From Dipetalonema caudispina (Eukaryota; Nematoda; Chromadorea; Rhabditida; Onchocercidae): 64,000 nt of DNA. Position numbers and translations under genes: made by a program. A model generated the notes under the pieces. That model did not search any database and was not told where the DNA came from. It saw only the letters and a program-made list of their open reading frames with translations. This document shows positions 26,201-38,400 of the stretch, piece by piece (position 1 is the stretch's first letter; each line of letters begins with the position of its first letter). The stretch is from assembly GCA_013365325.1 (NCBI GenBank), contig JABVXV010000027.1:369499-433498 (forward strand), read 5' to 3'.

Positions 26201-29200
26201 TCCGCCTAGTACTGAATCATGTTGCCAACTTCTTGAAAACGCGGTTTTCACCAGAAAGCAGACTTCTGCAATTGAATTTGGTAGGCGTTGATAGCAATGG
26301 TACCAATTTGAAGGCAGCAAATTTCGGCGTTGATACGGTGGATGAAATTTTCGCCAAACTGATACAAAAAAAGCGAGTTTTATCAAAAAAGCTTCAAATT
26401 CTTACAAAAAGAAAGCCTTAAAAACTAGATGAAACTTTTACGTGAAATGACATCCCAACTGATTAATTGCTTGACGCAAATTTTTTACTACTTTTACAAC
26501 TTGGTCAATATGCCCTTTCTGCCAGCAATCCAAATAAAATTTTGTAGAAGCGATGAAATTTCTCCTAAACTAGGCCGAGGTATTGAAGAAGCAATGTTGT
26601 TGGCTAAAGAACATGCTGTGAAAGGAGTGATTCAAATAATTTTAATCATTAGTGCAGACGGGACAAGCAGGTAGTATAGACTTTTTTGTTGCACTATTCA
26701 TTTAGACTCGTACGAAAATACGAAAGATTAATTGATGATTCCTTTCTTTCCACTTTTCATTCTAGTGATGATGCGATACAATCAGCGGAATATGCAAGAG
26801 ATCAATATGGACATGGCGTTGTTGCAATTTCGATAAAAGCTCCGTCTAGTGAACTTTTGAAGGAATTATCATTGGGAAGTTCTACCAAGTTAGTTTTGCA
26901 CTTTCCTCCCAATTTAAATCAATTTCGGTCTTTTATTTGTTATTTACGAACCAATATTTCAGCTTGTAATTAAAAAAAAATTACTGGTCCATTATATTGT
27001 TATGTAAACTAAAAATTTGGAAATATTAATTGAAAGTATTAAATCAATTATTCAAAGTATGAATGGTTCGCATTAAATTATTCTGAGATTCTGACAACAA
27101 ACGAAAAAAAAAATTAAATTTGCAGAGTAATTCACTTCCCAGATTGGTTGGTTGAAACTGGATTATTTCAAAGCTGGATCGCTCATGCTTTTTGCAGTTA
27201 TGTTTCTACACCAATAACAAGGAAAGCTAAATTGACGCGCATGACTCCACCACCAATTCGAACGACTTGTATTAATTAGAATTTAATACTACTAATTAGC
27301 TGCTGAAATGATTTAACTGCTAAAAGTTTGCTGATGACAACAGTCATCCTATTTCTTCGCATCCTATCGATATGGATAGCTTTAGCAATGTTTTATACAA
27401 TTTTATTCCAACAAAACTCGAAGCAGTGAAGAATTATGTTTTGATCTATTTCAAATTTATATATTTCGATTTTTTTTACCGAAGAGTAAGTAAATGAAAG
27501 TAAACTTTTTGAATATTACAATCATCTTTTATAGCAAAAATATCAACAAATCAAGCAACCAACGTTAAAGTAACACCGGTGAATCCAAATTCGCTACTAG
27601 TCTCATGGACTTGTTGTACGGATAATAAAGCAGTCAGTTTCCATTAAATAATATTAAATACTAATATTAGGTTTTTTGATAACAATTAGTTAATGTAATT
27701 AATGTAGGCCCTTACGACATACTCTTAATGTAACGAATGAGTTGGAAATTACCTACTGACACCTATCATATTTTCGAAAATTTAAAAGTCTCAATTTATT
27801 TAATTAAATTTTAGCCACAAGACGCTGTAGTGCGGAAGTTTAAATCCTTCTCGACTTCTGATATAAATTGTTTTATTGAGACGGGAGGAACTTTTAATTA
27901 CCAAAAACTTGGATTTTGTGCTATTTAGGATTACATCATTTCCTACACTCCGGATTTATTATTGCCGAAAGAGTATTGGAAAAAAGTGAATGCAACTTGC
28001 CGCGACAGTTTTGGAAGAAAAATTGATGGCTTACCATCCGACAACACTTATACTGTTTGTGTTGAGACATTGCAGCGATCCGCTAACAAATCCGCTCCAC
28101 TTAATCTGAACGATTGTGCAACTGTAGAACTTGACAGTGGTGAATTATTTTATTTCGAAATTAAATAGCAGTCAAACGAGACACTACCAAATTTTACTAA
28201 AGCTATTTCCATTCCGTTGGAGATCGATCTTATAGCTGAATTATTCCAAAAAGAAATGTTCATTTGATTTAGTTTTAATTGGTAAATTTGAGATACTACG
28301 GCACTACCAGATCAAAAACTATCGGATAGCCAGTCGATATCACAATGTCAATGTATATGTGCAAATAACGGAGAAGCTTTGATAAAACCGACATGCGAAA
28401 CACTGATGGATCCCTTCCGTCCAATCGCTACTCTTCCACCAGCTGTAGATGGTGAATGTCCCTGTAGTATGCCTTCGAAAGGTGGACGATGTCCCAGTGG
28501 ATACTTCCATAATCGTGGACAATGCTATGGTTAGCCAGTTTTCTCGAGCAAAGTCATTTTCTTACAGTCAACAAAATTGTTAAGATTTTGATGCCTGTTA
28601 TTCTTTAAGGTGATATTAAATATCGATATGCTGTCTATTTTGATGTATAGTATGAAAACTTAATTTTAAGACATAAATGAATGTCAGCAACAAAATGGCG
28701 GTTGTTCACATGGTTGCGTGAATATTCCCGGAGACTTTTACTGTGCATGTCCACATGGCATGATGCGTGACCCAGCGAATCCGAAAATTTGTATCAATGT
28801 TGCGGGTAGTTTCGATCGAATCGCAGCACTGTTGGGTCAGTATCTCTACTCAAATCGTTATAATGCAAATGCTACCGGTGCTGCAAAAACTGTAACGCAA
28901 AGTGATGACAAAATAGTGAGATACAAGGTTAGTGATTGCTTGCTCTTGAACTTTATAGAATTTTAGATGCAACAAATTTATGCTTTAAAATTTTTAGATT
29001 TCTTTAGACTCGTGAATTCAATGTTTTCATTTGCATTTTTCCGGAGTGGAAACACAAGTAACTGCCAAAAAATACTCAGTTTACGCATCCTCTTAATTAA
29101 ACTTACAAGAGAAGTCCTCTGTAGATAAGTTTAATAGAAAACTGAGCGATAAAACTTATTTAAATACAAATTGAGAGATAATTTCTGAAAAATCAGAGTT

Positions 29201-30380
29201 CAAAAAAAATATAATCTTACTTGATTGCTAGTGTGTGTCAAAATACCACTTATAAATTACGCAACATTGCAAAGAACTTTGACATTAATCAAGATAGTAC
29301 AAGATGGGAAAATTTTAAAAGAAACACAAGAACGATTGATCTCGTTCGTTAAGATTGGTCGTGCTTTGAATAGTAATGAGAATAAAGTTACGTTGAATCC
29401 GACTGTTCTATCTCGAATTTGTTATGACACCGGAAAAAACCCGTACTAAATGCCGTGAAAGTTTTTTTTTTTTGTAGTAGGAGAGAATCTGTATTATTAA
29501 CGAAGAGATACAGTCCTTTTGATTGTGTATCACAACAAGTAATTAAATCTAGAATTTATTAAACACAGCAATTAAGCAGATGTTATAATATGATTTCGAT
29601 AGCGTAGTACATTAAGGAAGGCGGTTTGGCATGGGAGTCACTGAACTGACTAGTAGTTGGAAGCTCCAAGAAGAAAAACCACAAGAGGTAGGAGTGAGTG
29701 GTAGCTTTGTACGTGCGTAAGGTGTATGAGTCTCAATAGGGCCATGACCTTTGTATATATATATATATATATATATGTATAGTGGGAGTGGTCTACAGAA
29801 GCACTGTTGTACCGTGCCGTGCCATAAGCATGGATGACAAAGGACATTGTAGTACAATCCTAGCCTAAGCATATAAAATAAAAGACACGGTATTGCAATC
29901 CAATTCGATTTAAGCATATCTTAACCACAGAGAACAAAGATGCATTGTTTTGATATCTCATCTTTGATAAGGATGAGTGTAAGCTAAATGATTTATGTTA
30001 ACAATTTATCAGATGAATTATTTCATTACAAAATGAAGCATCAATTGCTTTAATTATAAGGAATGTGTTATTCCTTTCTTTTGTGAAACAAATTCGAATT
30101 TCACGACACGAAATGGTTACTTTTGATTGAAGAAATAAGTAACATTTTTCTCGAAGTATGGTTATCAGTTGATAACGCATCTTTATCTTTCCATTTATTG
30201 ACTTTTTATTTATTTATTTTTTTCCATTTGATAATCTCCACTACAACATTTTTTGAACAACCAAATTCTGATTTCGGATTATTTCAGGCAACAGTGAAGT
30301 CAGAAGATGATAAAACGATCTCATTTGAATGGTCATTAATGCCAGCAGTTATACGGAGGGCATTCAAATGGCTATTTTGA
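1..30380 (+). CDS. dig-1: Giant extracellular matrix protein, mesocentin/DIG-1-like (5' end outside window)
   Basis: Spliced gene, open at the left edge, ending at a TGA at 30378-30380. Domain order read from phase-matched exons: three Ig-FN3-FN3 modules, EGF, PTDxxG repeats, VWA1, repeats, VWA2, a broken repeat exon, VWA3-5, FN3, Cys-rich, Ca-binding EGF, short C-terminal exon. About 4000 residues are encoded before the broken exon and about 980 after it. This Ig/FN3/VWA/EGF mix with a long repeat core fits C. elegans DIG-1 (mesocentin), a secreted basement-membrane-associated protein needed to hold the gonad and nerve bundles in place; that role is family knowledge, not visible here. No transmembrane segment is evident in the C-terminal exons. 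As assembled, the exon at 18526-22462 would stop translation early. The orthology call rests on architecture and could be a paralogue. Confidence 0.72.
5456..5513. repeat. Long perfect-loop hairpin in an intron
   Basis: Two 28-base arms (5456-5483 and 5486-5513) are reverse complements at 26 of 28 positions, separated by two bases (AA). The hairpin lies in the intron between exons 5156-5316 and 5584-5753. No coding content. Confidence 0.85.
8402..8583 (+). other. EGF-like module exon
   Basis: The exon enters in phase 1 and leaves in phase 0. It carries closely spaced cysteines (CHCAHAC near the start, then CYCHNGF and a final C before EPIEDEE), a short EGF-like module with an acidic tail. 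It separates the Ig/FN3 array from the repeat exon. The spacing is unusual for a standard six-Cys EGF, so the fold is a moderate-confidence call. Confidence 0.65.
11611..11975 (+). repeat. Source copy of an identical internal duplication
   Basis: Bases 11611-11731 are identical to 13483-13603, and 11855-11975 are identical to 13704-13824, on the two sides of the assembly gap. Other repeat units in this exon differ at many codons, so exact identity over 242 compared bases marks a recent duplication, gene conversion or an assembly artefact. Confidence 0.85.
13604..13703. other. Assembly gap, 100 N
   Basis: Exactly 100 Ns, the usual placeholder length, inside the repeat exon. The reading frame is phase 0 before and phase 1 after it as written. 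The matching interval in the identical copy (11732-11854) is 123 bases, and 123 would restore one continuous frame. The true missing length is unknown and could include further repeat units. Confidence 0.97.
15376..16050 (+). other. VWA domain 1 (degenerate MIDAS)
   Basis: Runs from KCDTHTG, at the end of the repeat exon, across the intron 15742-15873 into exon 15874-17685, ending near KECLLG. The strand/helix order of a von Willebrand A domain is clear ([30 protein letters not shown]). The metal site that should read DxSxS reads N-V-E-T-L here, so metal-dependent ligand binding is unlikely. Flanking cysteines (Cys in KCD and in KECL) probably pair, as in matrilin-type VWA domains. Confidence 0.8.
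16100..17300 (+). repeat. Repeat block II, divergent PTDxxG repeats
   Basis: Same exon as the end of VWA1 and start of VWA2. It contains the same motif type as block I ([33 protein letters not shown]) but more diverged, with several units that have lost the PTD core. The frame is fully open. It acts as a spacer of about 400 residues between VWA1 and VWA2. Confidence 0.8.
17326..18149 (+). other. VWA domain 2 (degenerate MIDAS)
   Basis: Exons 15874-17685 (end) and 17974-18149, with phase 2 at the inner junction. Core strands NIIFVVESS and [11 protein letters not shown], and LIIHIFK before the intron, match a VWA fold. The metal-site motif reads ESSNA instead of DxSxS. If the phase-1 donor at 18149/18150 were not used, the frame would stop at TAG 18151-18153, which would be a natural end for a shorter product. 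Confidence 0.72.
18621..18660. repeat. Quasi-palindrome at the first frameshift of the decayed exon
   Basis: Arms 18621-18637 and 18643-18660 are reverse complements apart from one extra G, with a five-base loop. The TGA that closes the first frame (18660-18662) sits at its edge, and repeat peptides continue in another frame just after it. Confidence 0.85.
19536..19583. repeat. Perfect 17-bp inverted repeat at another frameshift
   Basis: Arms 19536-19552 and 19567-19583 are perfect reverse complements, with a 14-base loop. It follows directly after the stop at 19525-19527 in the decayed repeat exon. Confidence 0.88.
22738..23792 (+). other. VWA domain 3 (intact MIDAS)
   Basis: Exons 22738-22936, 23079-23263 and 23591-23792, all phase-consistent. 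The domain starts with a Cys ([12 protein letters not shown]) and ends with a Cys (NELCK). The metal site reads DSSNS, a complete DxSxS, and the later Thr/Gly region is present. This is the only one of the five VWA domains with a full first MIDAS motif, so it is the best candidate for metal-dependent ligand binding. Confidence 0.82.
24110..25705 (+). other. VWA domain 4 with linkers
   Basis: Exons 24110-24220 (linker with a Cys), 24350-24492, 24925-25122 and 25403-25705. Core [29 protein letters not shown] and SIFVLVVN follow the VWA pattern, ending near RALCGS. The metal motif is DSSDN, one position off the consensus. The last exon adds a basic linker ([19 protein letters not shown]) that could be a protease site by its dibasic residues; that is inference. 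Confidence 0.8.
25894..27268 (+). other. VWA domain 5 (one phase conflict)
   Basis: Exons 25894-26038, 26197-26376, 26548-26670, 26766-26888 and 27126-27268. The core starts [20 protein letters not shown] and ends AHAFCS; the metal motif reads DSTAR, degenerate. All junctions agree in phase except 26376 to 26548: the upstream exon ends in phase 0 while the downstream one needs two carried bases. One base fewer in the A run at about 26366-26372 would resolve it. After the domain comes a short Pro/Thr linker (MTPPPIRTT). Confidence 0.7.
27535..28139 (+). other. C-terminal FN3 domain
   Basis: Exons 27535-27632 and 27929-28139, phase 1 at both outer borders. It shows the FN3 pattern: [16 protein letters not shown], then YIISYTP, and [12 protein letters not shown] in place of LxPxTxY. 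It carries extra cysteines (WTCC, TCRD, VCVE, DCAT) not seen in the upstream FN3 domains. Confidence 0.78.
28293..28927 (+). other. Cys-rich segment and calcium-binding EGF module
   Basis: Exon 28293-28529 is Cys-rich ([29 protein letters not shown]). Exon 28671-28927 opens with [18 protein letters not shown], the calcium-binding EGF signature, then FYCACPHG. Then follows a linker ending IVRYK. Phases match (1 and 1 in, 0 out). The final coding exon, 30288-30380, continues in phase 0 with [15 protein letters not shown] and a basic/hydrophobic end. Confidence 0.85.
28928..30287 (+). other. Long last intron of the matrix gene
   Basis: A 1360-base intron between the cbEGF exon and the terminal exon. 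It holds a TA run at 29754-29776, an AATAAA at about 29877 and one 74-codon frame (29225-29449) with no similarity that I recognise. That frame may be chance or an alternative terminal exon. Confidence 0.6.
29754..29776. repeat. TA dinucleotide microsatellite
   Basis: About 11 uninterrupted TA units inside the last intron of the matrix gene. Confidence 0.95.
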
Positions 30381-32472
30381 AATTTTCCCGAGAAAGAAAT
30401 TCACACGAACTTTCAAGTTTTCGAAAGCGAAGAAGAAAGAATCTTTTGCGTCCTTCTGTGTTACTATAATTATTGTTATCGTTCATTTAGTATCAGAGTT
30501 GTACCACATTTATAAAAATCTTCGCTGTATCATTCATACCCACTATCGCTGCACATTCGATCATAGCTCTTCTTTTCTTTTATTATTCAAAGTTCTTTTT
30601 TGCTAATGTATCACATATTTTTCTACTTAACTCTCAGTTTAAACAGTACTCTTAAATAAGAACAGTTTTGGATTTTCGGGGTTTCGAAAATTTTCCACAA
30701 AAATCGAAATATTTCTAGTGAATGTGAGAAATGTTTTGCATGTTTTAATGCATGAAAAGAAATTATTCAACGCGCAAGTTAACTATATATTTGTATATGT
30801 ATACACGTCACGTGAGTGTGTGTACACGTATGCGATCCTGTGAATGCGTAATGTATGTTTATCATCAGATCTCGCTCGATGAACGGCATTTTAATCAGTC
30901 AACTGCTACTGGCTTAATTTAATCTGTAATTTAACCATTATTTTAGCCATTTTGCCATACTTCCCAGTATACATTGTCATTTGTACGACGTGTGTTCGAT
31001 TCCCAAATATCACTATATTTCTTTCCTGCCTTCTTATTATCGTTATAGCTTCTCATTGTTCCTACTGCTAAACGTCATCGATATAACTGTCATTCAGTAC
31101 TTCAAAATAGCAGTATCAATTTTAAGATACATTCGTCAAAAAGATAAATCACTTGGATTAGAAAATAAATAAATCATTCTTTGTCTATTATTTTTTTACT
31201 GAATAGTTACATAGGTAGCGCTAAAAATGATATCATTGGTCAATATAATCTCCCTATTTGGAGTCTAAATAAATCTCCAATTGGCTCGTCAATTGATACT
31301 AGTTACGAAATGATGTTCAAAATTTTTGTTCTATTTATTAGGGTCTTCCAAAAGCTCATCGCACTGCTTAGTATCTTTACTGCCAAAAACTGTTGTGATG
31401 GTCTATGAGATCATTGTATATGTTTTACTTTTTAAAAGAAAACAAGTCAATTGATGATGTTTGCTTGTAGTAGACAGAACTAGCAATAAAATATTCATTC
31501 AAAACGGGTTGATATTGTTACAGAAGATATGTCTTTCCTGTCCAATAAGAAAGTAGTACCTCAAAAATTCTGCGCCTCAACAGCAAATTATCCGCGAGGC
31601 ACTATATCGCAGTTGCGCAAACGTAAAATATATTTCCGCATGAAATTTCCCATAATTTCAATGAACAATTGGATGAAAAGTCAAATATTTCATTATGAAA
31701 TGGGAGATAAATTCTGTTAATATTATTTATGAAATAAACAAACAGTAATAGTTCCTTGCAATAGCATGGAAACGATAAATGGTACAGTGCCATGACTTTA
31801 AAGAAAGATGACATTGAATAATAATGGATAAGGTAAGAAATTGAAAAAAGTTACTCAGTTGAAACAATCTTCATCCAATGATATCATATATTATCTTCCT
31901 TCTTTTTCCTTCCCAACATATACCAAGAAATGTGCCTTTCACATGGGATATTTAAATACAGGGACGTTTTATCTCCATTTGTTCCTAGTAGTACATTATT
32001 TCATTCTCTTGTACTTGGTCTAAGGCGTATAAAAAGAATCAAATCTCATACTTTGAAAAGTAAATGCTGGGTCATTAGCTTTATATAAGTCCTTAAATTG
32101 TGATGAAACCTTGAGATTTCGCCCTTCATAGACGTAGAGTTTCACAACGGTGCCGTAGTGAGCGCCATGAAAACGCGTTGTTGTCTATTTTAACATTTTT
32201 GTAATTTGTAGATTTGATGGTTTTTGTTGTTGTTTTTCACTTTTTGATTATTTAGAAGGGGTGAGGTTGTGTACTAAGTTAGTTTACATAAATGAACTAA
32301 GTAAGACTGTTTCGAGTTACTGTGAGAGAGAGGACATTAGAGACAAAATGGCCAACCGGACAGCACTGTCTCCAGTGGTCAGTGCTAAATTTCAGCAAGA
32401 TACGTCACGTTTTTATTCTCTAACATTATACCGTTATATTTGTTTGCATTCTTCTCATAAGCATAAAGAACG
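30381..32472. other. Intergenic region between the matrix gene and TAF1
   Basis: About 2.1 kb, AT-rich. The nearest AATAAA downstream of the matrix gene stop is at about 31164. Around 32320-32400 the sequence is less AT-rich and contains a short ATG frame (MANRTALSPVV, from 32348), possibly the TAF1 promoter or a 5' exon. I see no RNA gene or transposon. Confidence 0.5.
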
Positions 32473-35400
32473 ATGGAGGATACCGACAATGATTCGTCTC
32501 GAAGTTCTACTGGAGATCCCAGTCCTTCACACTTTAACGGTATAATTTTTGTTTTGTTTTTAGTTTTTCGTATTTCATCGCCCAATTTCAAGTTCTTGAA
32601 AAAAAAAGCCTCGATTGACTGTAATTAAGAAATTCGGTCCAATTTTAAATTGAGCTTATTAATGTTACACTTTTTCTTTGACGACGAAAAATGAAAGTAA
32701 TGCCCACCTTGAAAATATTGATCTTCTATGACAATATAAACTTAAAGTTCCCATCGATTTTTTTTCTCCATTAAATTCCCAATAATATCAGTCAGTGACA
32801 TTAAGGAATAATAACTCCGTCAAGACGTTTTTACTCTATATTCTTCAAAGTTATTGTTACATATTTACTTCAATGAAATAATGATATTGGAAAAGAAATT
32901 ACAGATGAGGAAAGTTCAAGAACAGCTGTAAGCGATGAAGACTGTGAAGATGAAAGTCGTGATACTAATTTCAGTTCGGATACTGAAGAATTCTACCGAA
33001 ATCATCCGTGTGCTATCAATGAGCGTAAGGTTTTGCATATCATGTCAGTGAGCTTTTTTCTAACTAAATTTTCGCATAAGTTTTGCTGATTTCAACAAAG
33101 TTAGTGGCTTTTTGTTGCATTTGAGAAATGAAGGAATGCAGTTTGATGGGAGAGAATTTAATTCAAGAGACCCGTTTGAACCAGTCAGATGAATTTCCTA
33201 TTAATCTTTGACTTTTTTCATGTAAACTGATTAAATTTCAAATCAGTTCGGGTTAAATATTCTCGGACATTACCTCTTTCTGTTTCATCGCTATATAAAG
33301 CTGTGCATTTTCCTAAATGTCTTGTTTGCAGCATGGTACGTTCGTCATCCTGATTTGGTGGATCAAACTAATGACGCGGATGATGAACATGACGATTTTT
33401 CAGATGATGATTATAATTCAGTTGTTTCTGGTATGTGGAGCGTGTTTTAAGACCTACGTTTGGTTTTTTTTTTCCCATATTGGACTATTATTTTGAAATT
33501 ATATTCTCTCTCATTGATTTAGACTACAATAACGAGCCTTTTATACCGCCATCAGAACGTGATGATGCTCCTTTGGCTGGAATTTTGCAGAATCCTGAAC
33601 TTGATAAAATCGATCCGAGGTAATATTTTGTAAGTGTCATTGCGACACTTATTTTAAGTAGTATTTCGTTGCCTTCTGCAGAAGCGTTTATTTCCAATAA
33701 TTATAGTTCACCTTTAGGCAATTTTTTCCGGATTATTCACGCAATAAGGTATTGCGATTCTCTCGTCTGTTCGGAGCTAACATCAAATCTTCATCACGTA
33801 CAAGAATTTGGTGGCCATCAAAGACATTCCGGCCAAACGTAATCTTTTGATATATTTTTGTTACAGTAACCTACTTTATTATGACGGATGCATCCACTTT
33901 TTATATATGTATAAAGCATATTTAAAATTCATAGCATTCGAAATCTCAATGAAATTGATAATTTTATAGAGCCCTAGGCAAGAAGAGGATGAAGAAGCAG
34001 TAGCAGCAGTAAGTGTAGAAGAGCCGCAGGTGTTCAAAAGGCCTACAGAAGTGAGTTTCTTCTGATTAAAGGTGGAAAGAGAAACGTCCGAATGGCAGGG
34101 TATTGCATTAGTAAAAGTTCGAAATTCCTTTGCTGTGACGGCTCAGGTTTTTTGGACTTTTTCGATTTTATTTACTCAATTTTACAGATTTTAGCTCACG
34201 GAAACATTGCAGTCCATCGAAACGTTTGGTCCAAAGTTAATATTCGGAGATCCTCCTGCTCCAGAAGATTGTCTTGTGGATGATGAAATTCTTTTAATGA
34301 GACCTTCAAGTTCAACTGTATCAGCTAAAAATGGTAACGGTGATGGCAACGTGAATGATGTGTCACCATGGAGGTCTCTGATGTTTTAAAAAGTCTCGGT
34401 CTTGATCAAATTGACTTGATTTCGCTGTACATATTTCATTTCAAAAAGAAACGAATGTTGTGTTTAGTGAAACTTCAACTATTTTCTTGCCTAATCTTTA
34501 TAATTCCCGTAAGTAATTGCTGATTTTAATATATGTAGATTTCAGATTCGGTCCTGCGCGTATTTGGTATGACTCAATGAATGTTTTGTCTAATCCATCT
34601 CATTTCGATTATGGGTTTAAATTGAAGCGTGAGGTGTGTATTTCCAATGATTTGATAGTAGTTATCTGAAATTTCAGTTGAGTGAATCATTTTTTACAGC
34701 AGTCATTGCGAAAAAGAAGTTCCATGAAAGATGAGAAAAATGATAAAAGTGAAGATGAAGTAGTCGAGGAAGAAATTGGTCCTGGATTGGCAGCGAGTGA
34801 ACCATTTCCTTCAGAAACATTCCTTCCCGTAAATTTAATTCGCTGGGAAGATGATATAATGCTCGATGAAGAACAGGCTAGGCGACAGGTTCCTTCCCAA
34901 TTTTAAACTCGTTCAGAAGCTATAAAACTTTTCGTAACTTCTGCGTGGAATTCTTGTGCAGTAAACTTTTTTTTTATAAAAAACAATCTTTTCAGATTTT
35001 AAAAGGTTTGGCTTCCCAGCCACCTGATAAATTACCTGAATGTGGTTGGATACCCACACAGCAAACGAGAAATTACGAGTCTTTTATGACAGCTTGTAAG
35101 CTTTATCTCTTTTCCATGTATTTTTCATGTTATTGCAATGTTTCTTGAATACACTAACTTTCCTTGATATGATTTTTTGATTTTCGAGCTCAAGTTTTAA
35201 ACTGCATTCAGTAAATTTAAATTATAAACATATTAAATTAGTTATTCGGACTTTTCGTAGAATCGTTTCCTTTTTTTTTTCTTTTTAGTTAAAACACGTA
35301 CATTTGAACAGATGTTCGCGAAACCAGGCATATTCCCTACATTGAGCAGTGCAAATTTGGGTTTGTGGTTTATCATTGGATTTTTTTTTCTTAATTGATG

Positions 35401-38400
35401 TGGAACTCTTGTGAATTTTACTCTTCAATATGCTCCCTTGAGCTTCCATCTCTGTATGATGACAAAGAAAAAACACTACTCTGAAATATCTTTTATTCAA
35501 ATTTGAGGTGAGACTAATAATCATGAGCGTCCTTCATCATAAGGTAATCAAGACTGTTAAATCAAACAAACGAGCATGATTATCCTTTGATATAAAAGAT
35601 TTCTTAGCAGGATTCATTTCTCATTTTATTACCGAACATTTACCAAAGGAAAGCCAGTATTTAAAACTAGCATTTTTTTATAAGAAATATGATTTGTCAT
35701 AGAAGCATCGACTTTGGTCTGGTGAGGAACAACATAAATGTAAGACTGAGTTAAATTTCGAAACACTGGAATGCATAAATTAAGTTACGAATTTGTCTGG
35801 AGTCTACCATTTCATTCTTCATTCCATCTTCAGTAATTCAATGTATGCTTCTATAGCTCCTCAATTTTCAAGATTTTTATTAGTGTATGTCAAGGTTTTT
35901 GTATTGTTTCAGATTTTCCAAAAGAACCAACTCCATCTCATTCTCTTTTTCCTATGGAAAACTATGATTTGCTTTACACGAGATGGGAAGATGATATTAT
36001 ATGGGATTCAGAAAATATGGATCACATACCAGGTATGCTCCATAAATATGTAGGAAGAGAAATAAACAAGAACAGATATGAAATAACTGAAAAAATTGTG
36101 CAAGCCAGGAATAGGGCTACTTGAAATGTTACGATTATAATAGACGGTATTGTCGAAAACTTTTGTTTCAATATATGGTTGTATTTGATAAATTGATAAT
36201 GATCTTTTACTTTAGAGCCGAAACTCCTTACTCTTGATTACTCTGACGATCCGAAATTGTTTGGTATGCCAGAAGACAAAGCGACTGAGGATAAGATTCA
36301 GGATGGTGAATTGCCAAATCCACCAAAACCGTTCGATCGGAAGGTAACTGTTACAAAAGTTTGGCGGGCCTTCATGCAAGCGCTTAGTTATCTCCTAAGT
36401 TGTTTAGAAAGTTCTGAAACAGGATATTGGTAAAAAACTTTGATTTTCATAATTATTGAAGAAAGTTATATAGGAGCATCAATTTACAAAGAAATCCAAA
36501 ATGATTCTCGGCCAAGTACAACAGCGACAAAAGCAAGAAGAAGATGAACAGATGGAGAGTTCTATCGCTCAGCTGACGGACAAAGATCCATTTAATCTTA
36601 GCAATGATGATTACTATAGACCTAAAAATGTTGAAAGGTTAGACTGATCGTATCAAGTTCTTGAACTGATTTTAGTTCATTAATACCTGTTACAGCATCT
36701 ACAACTATCATATGATTCCTTGACGTTGTTGGAAAACGCATATTGTTTGAAATTTGGTTTTATCAGCTAATTTTCATTTTTATTTATTTATTCTTTTTTT
36801 TTTTTTTGAGAGGTTAAACGTTTCCTTTTACTGACTATATTTCACAGATTTTCTTATAGGACAGTCAGTTCCGTTTCTGGTAGTTCACTTATTCAGCACT
36901 CACTACCTGCACAAAATATACATCGGACATTTTTCCCTACTCATTTAAATCCATTTAAATTACGACATTATCATCGTTTACCGTTGTCAAAACGAATCTT
37001 ACGAACAACAGGCACTCGTCTCGTATATGTTAAAACACTGACCAAGCTGATCAAAGAAAAAGAAGAGGTAAATACTTTTGAGTTTTTTTATTACTTTAAC
37101 TGGAGTAAAAAAAGCATATAGAGAAGATGAAAACACTCTGTTTTTCCATAGATCTGCTTAACTTAAATCTTTTTAATTTTATTTTTTAAGTTTCGTGAAA
37201 AACAGAAGGCAGCAGAAGGAGGGGGTGAGATTTTCTTCATGCGTGAAGTGCAAGATTTGTCGGGTAAAGATAGTACTTTGTTACTGATGGAATATTCTGA
37301 AGAGCATCCACCACTGCTCAATCAACCCGGAATGGCCAGTAAAATCAGGAATTATTACAAAAGAGTAAGTTTAAATTCTTGCTCAGTTTTGATTCATTTG
37401 TGTTTGACTGAGATATCAGAATATGTGAGCTGTCACTTCATTCCTCTTTTTCTCTTTTCGGTTAATTTTATACCAAGTACCGCAGAAACATTGGACAATA
37501 TCTTCTATATTCACCATTCAACTTGTTATTTCAATCTCTCCGTTGTTAGATTGTTTATGGAACAGTGTACTAAGTTGAAAGCCGCGGAATCTGCTCACAA
37601 TGCACTTTTTTGGACATTGGATACAGATATAGTCCTACTCTTTTCTTTTTTCCCAAGTTATGGTTGATATATTTGCAGAAAGTTGGAAAAGAAACAGATC
37701 CAGAATATGAATTTGGCGAAACTGCTTTTACGCACACTTCACCATTTCTGGGTTCTCTTGCACCAGGTCAAGGTTTACAATCTTTGGAAAACAATTTGTA
37801 CCGTGCTCCCATTTACAAACATGTATCAAATTCAAATGACTTCCTTCTTATTCGTACAAAGCAAGGGTAAGTGATTTTGGTTGATCTTCGAGTTCAGTAA
37901 CTTATATTAAGTTAAAAACCGAGGAATTTTCTCACCATATAGCTGTTTGGTGGAACCAATGGGCAGATGTTAAATATTATTTTAAATTGAATTTTATGAA
38001 CGTCTGAAAATTTATAGTCCAGTTTCCAGCCGTTTTAGCATTTAGAGAACGTACCATGTTAAATAAGTAGATGGTTTGGTATGAACAGGTGATACATCTG
38101 AAAGAAACAAAGGCATTTAATTTTCTTTGAAATATGTCATTATTTGTTCTTAACTTAGTTGGAAAATCGAGATATTTGTAAATTTCTAATAAATTGATGA
38201 GCAGAAAGTTACAGGTATTTTATTCGTCATTGCCCGACATTATTTCTTGTTGGTCAGGAATGTCCGTTGTATGAAGTACCAAGTCCAAACTCGAAACGAG
38301 CAACAGTTTTTGTTCGGGACTTTTTGTTAGCATATATTTATCGACTTTTCTGGGCCAGCGATCAAAATCCCAGGAGGTAAGAATTTTCACCTGCTTAAAT

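Noticed and set aside
30985..31005. GTTCGATTCC resembling a tRNA B box
   Set aside because: No A box at the right distance and no cloverleaf could be drawn around it.
32348..32400. ATG frame MANRTALSPVV as the true TAF1 N-terminus
   Set aside because: I could not find a donor/acceptor pair that joins it in frame to the 32473 exon; kept only as a possible 5' leader.
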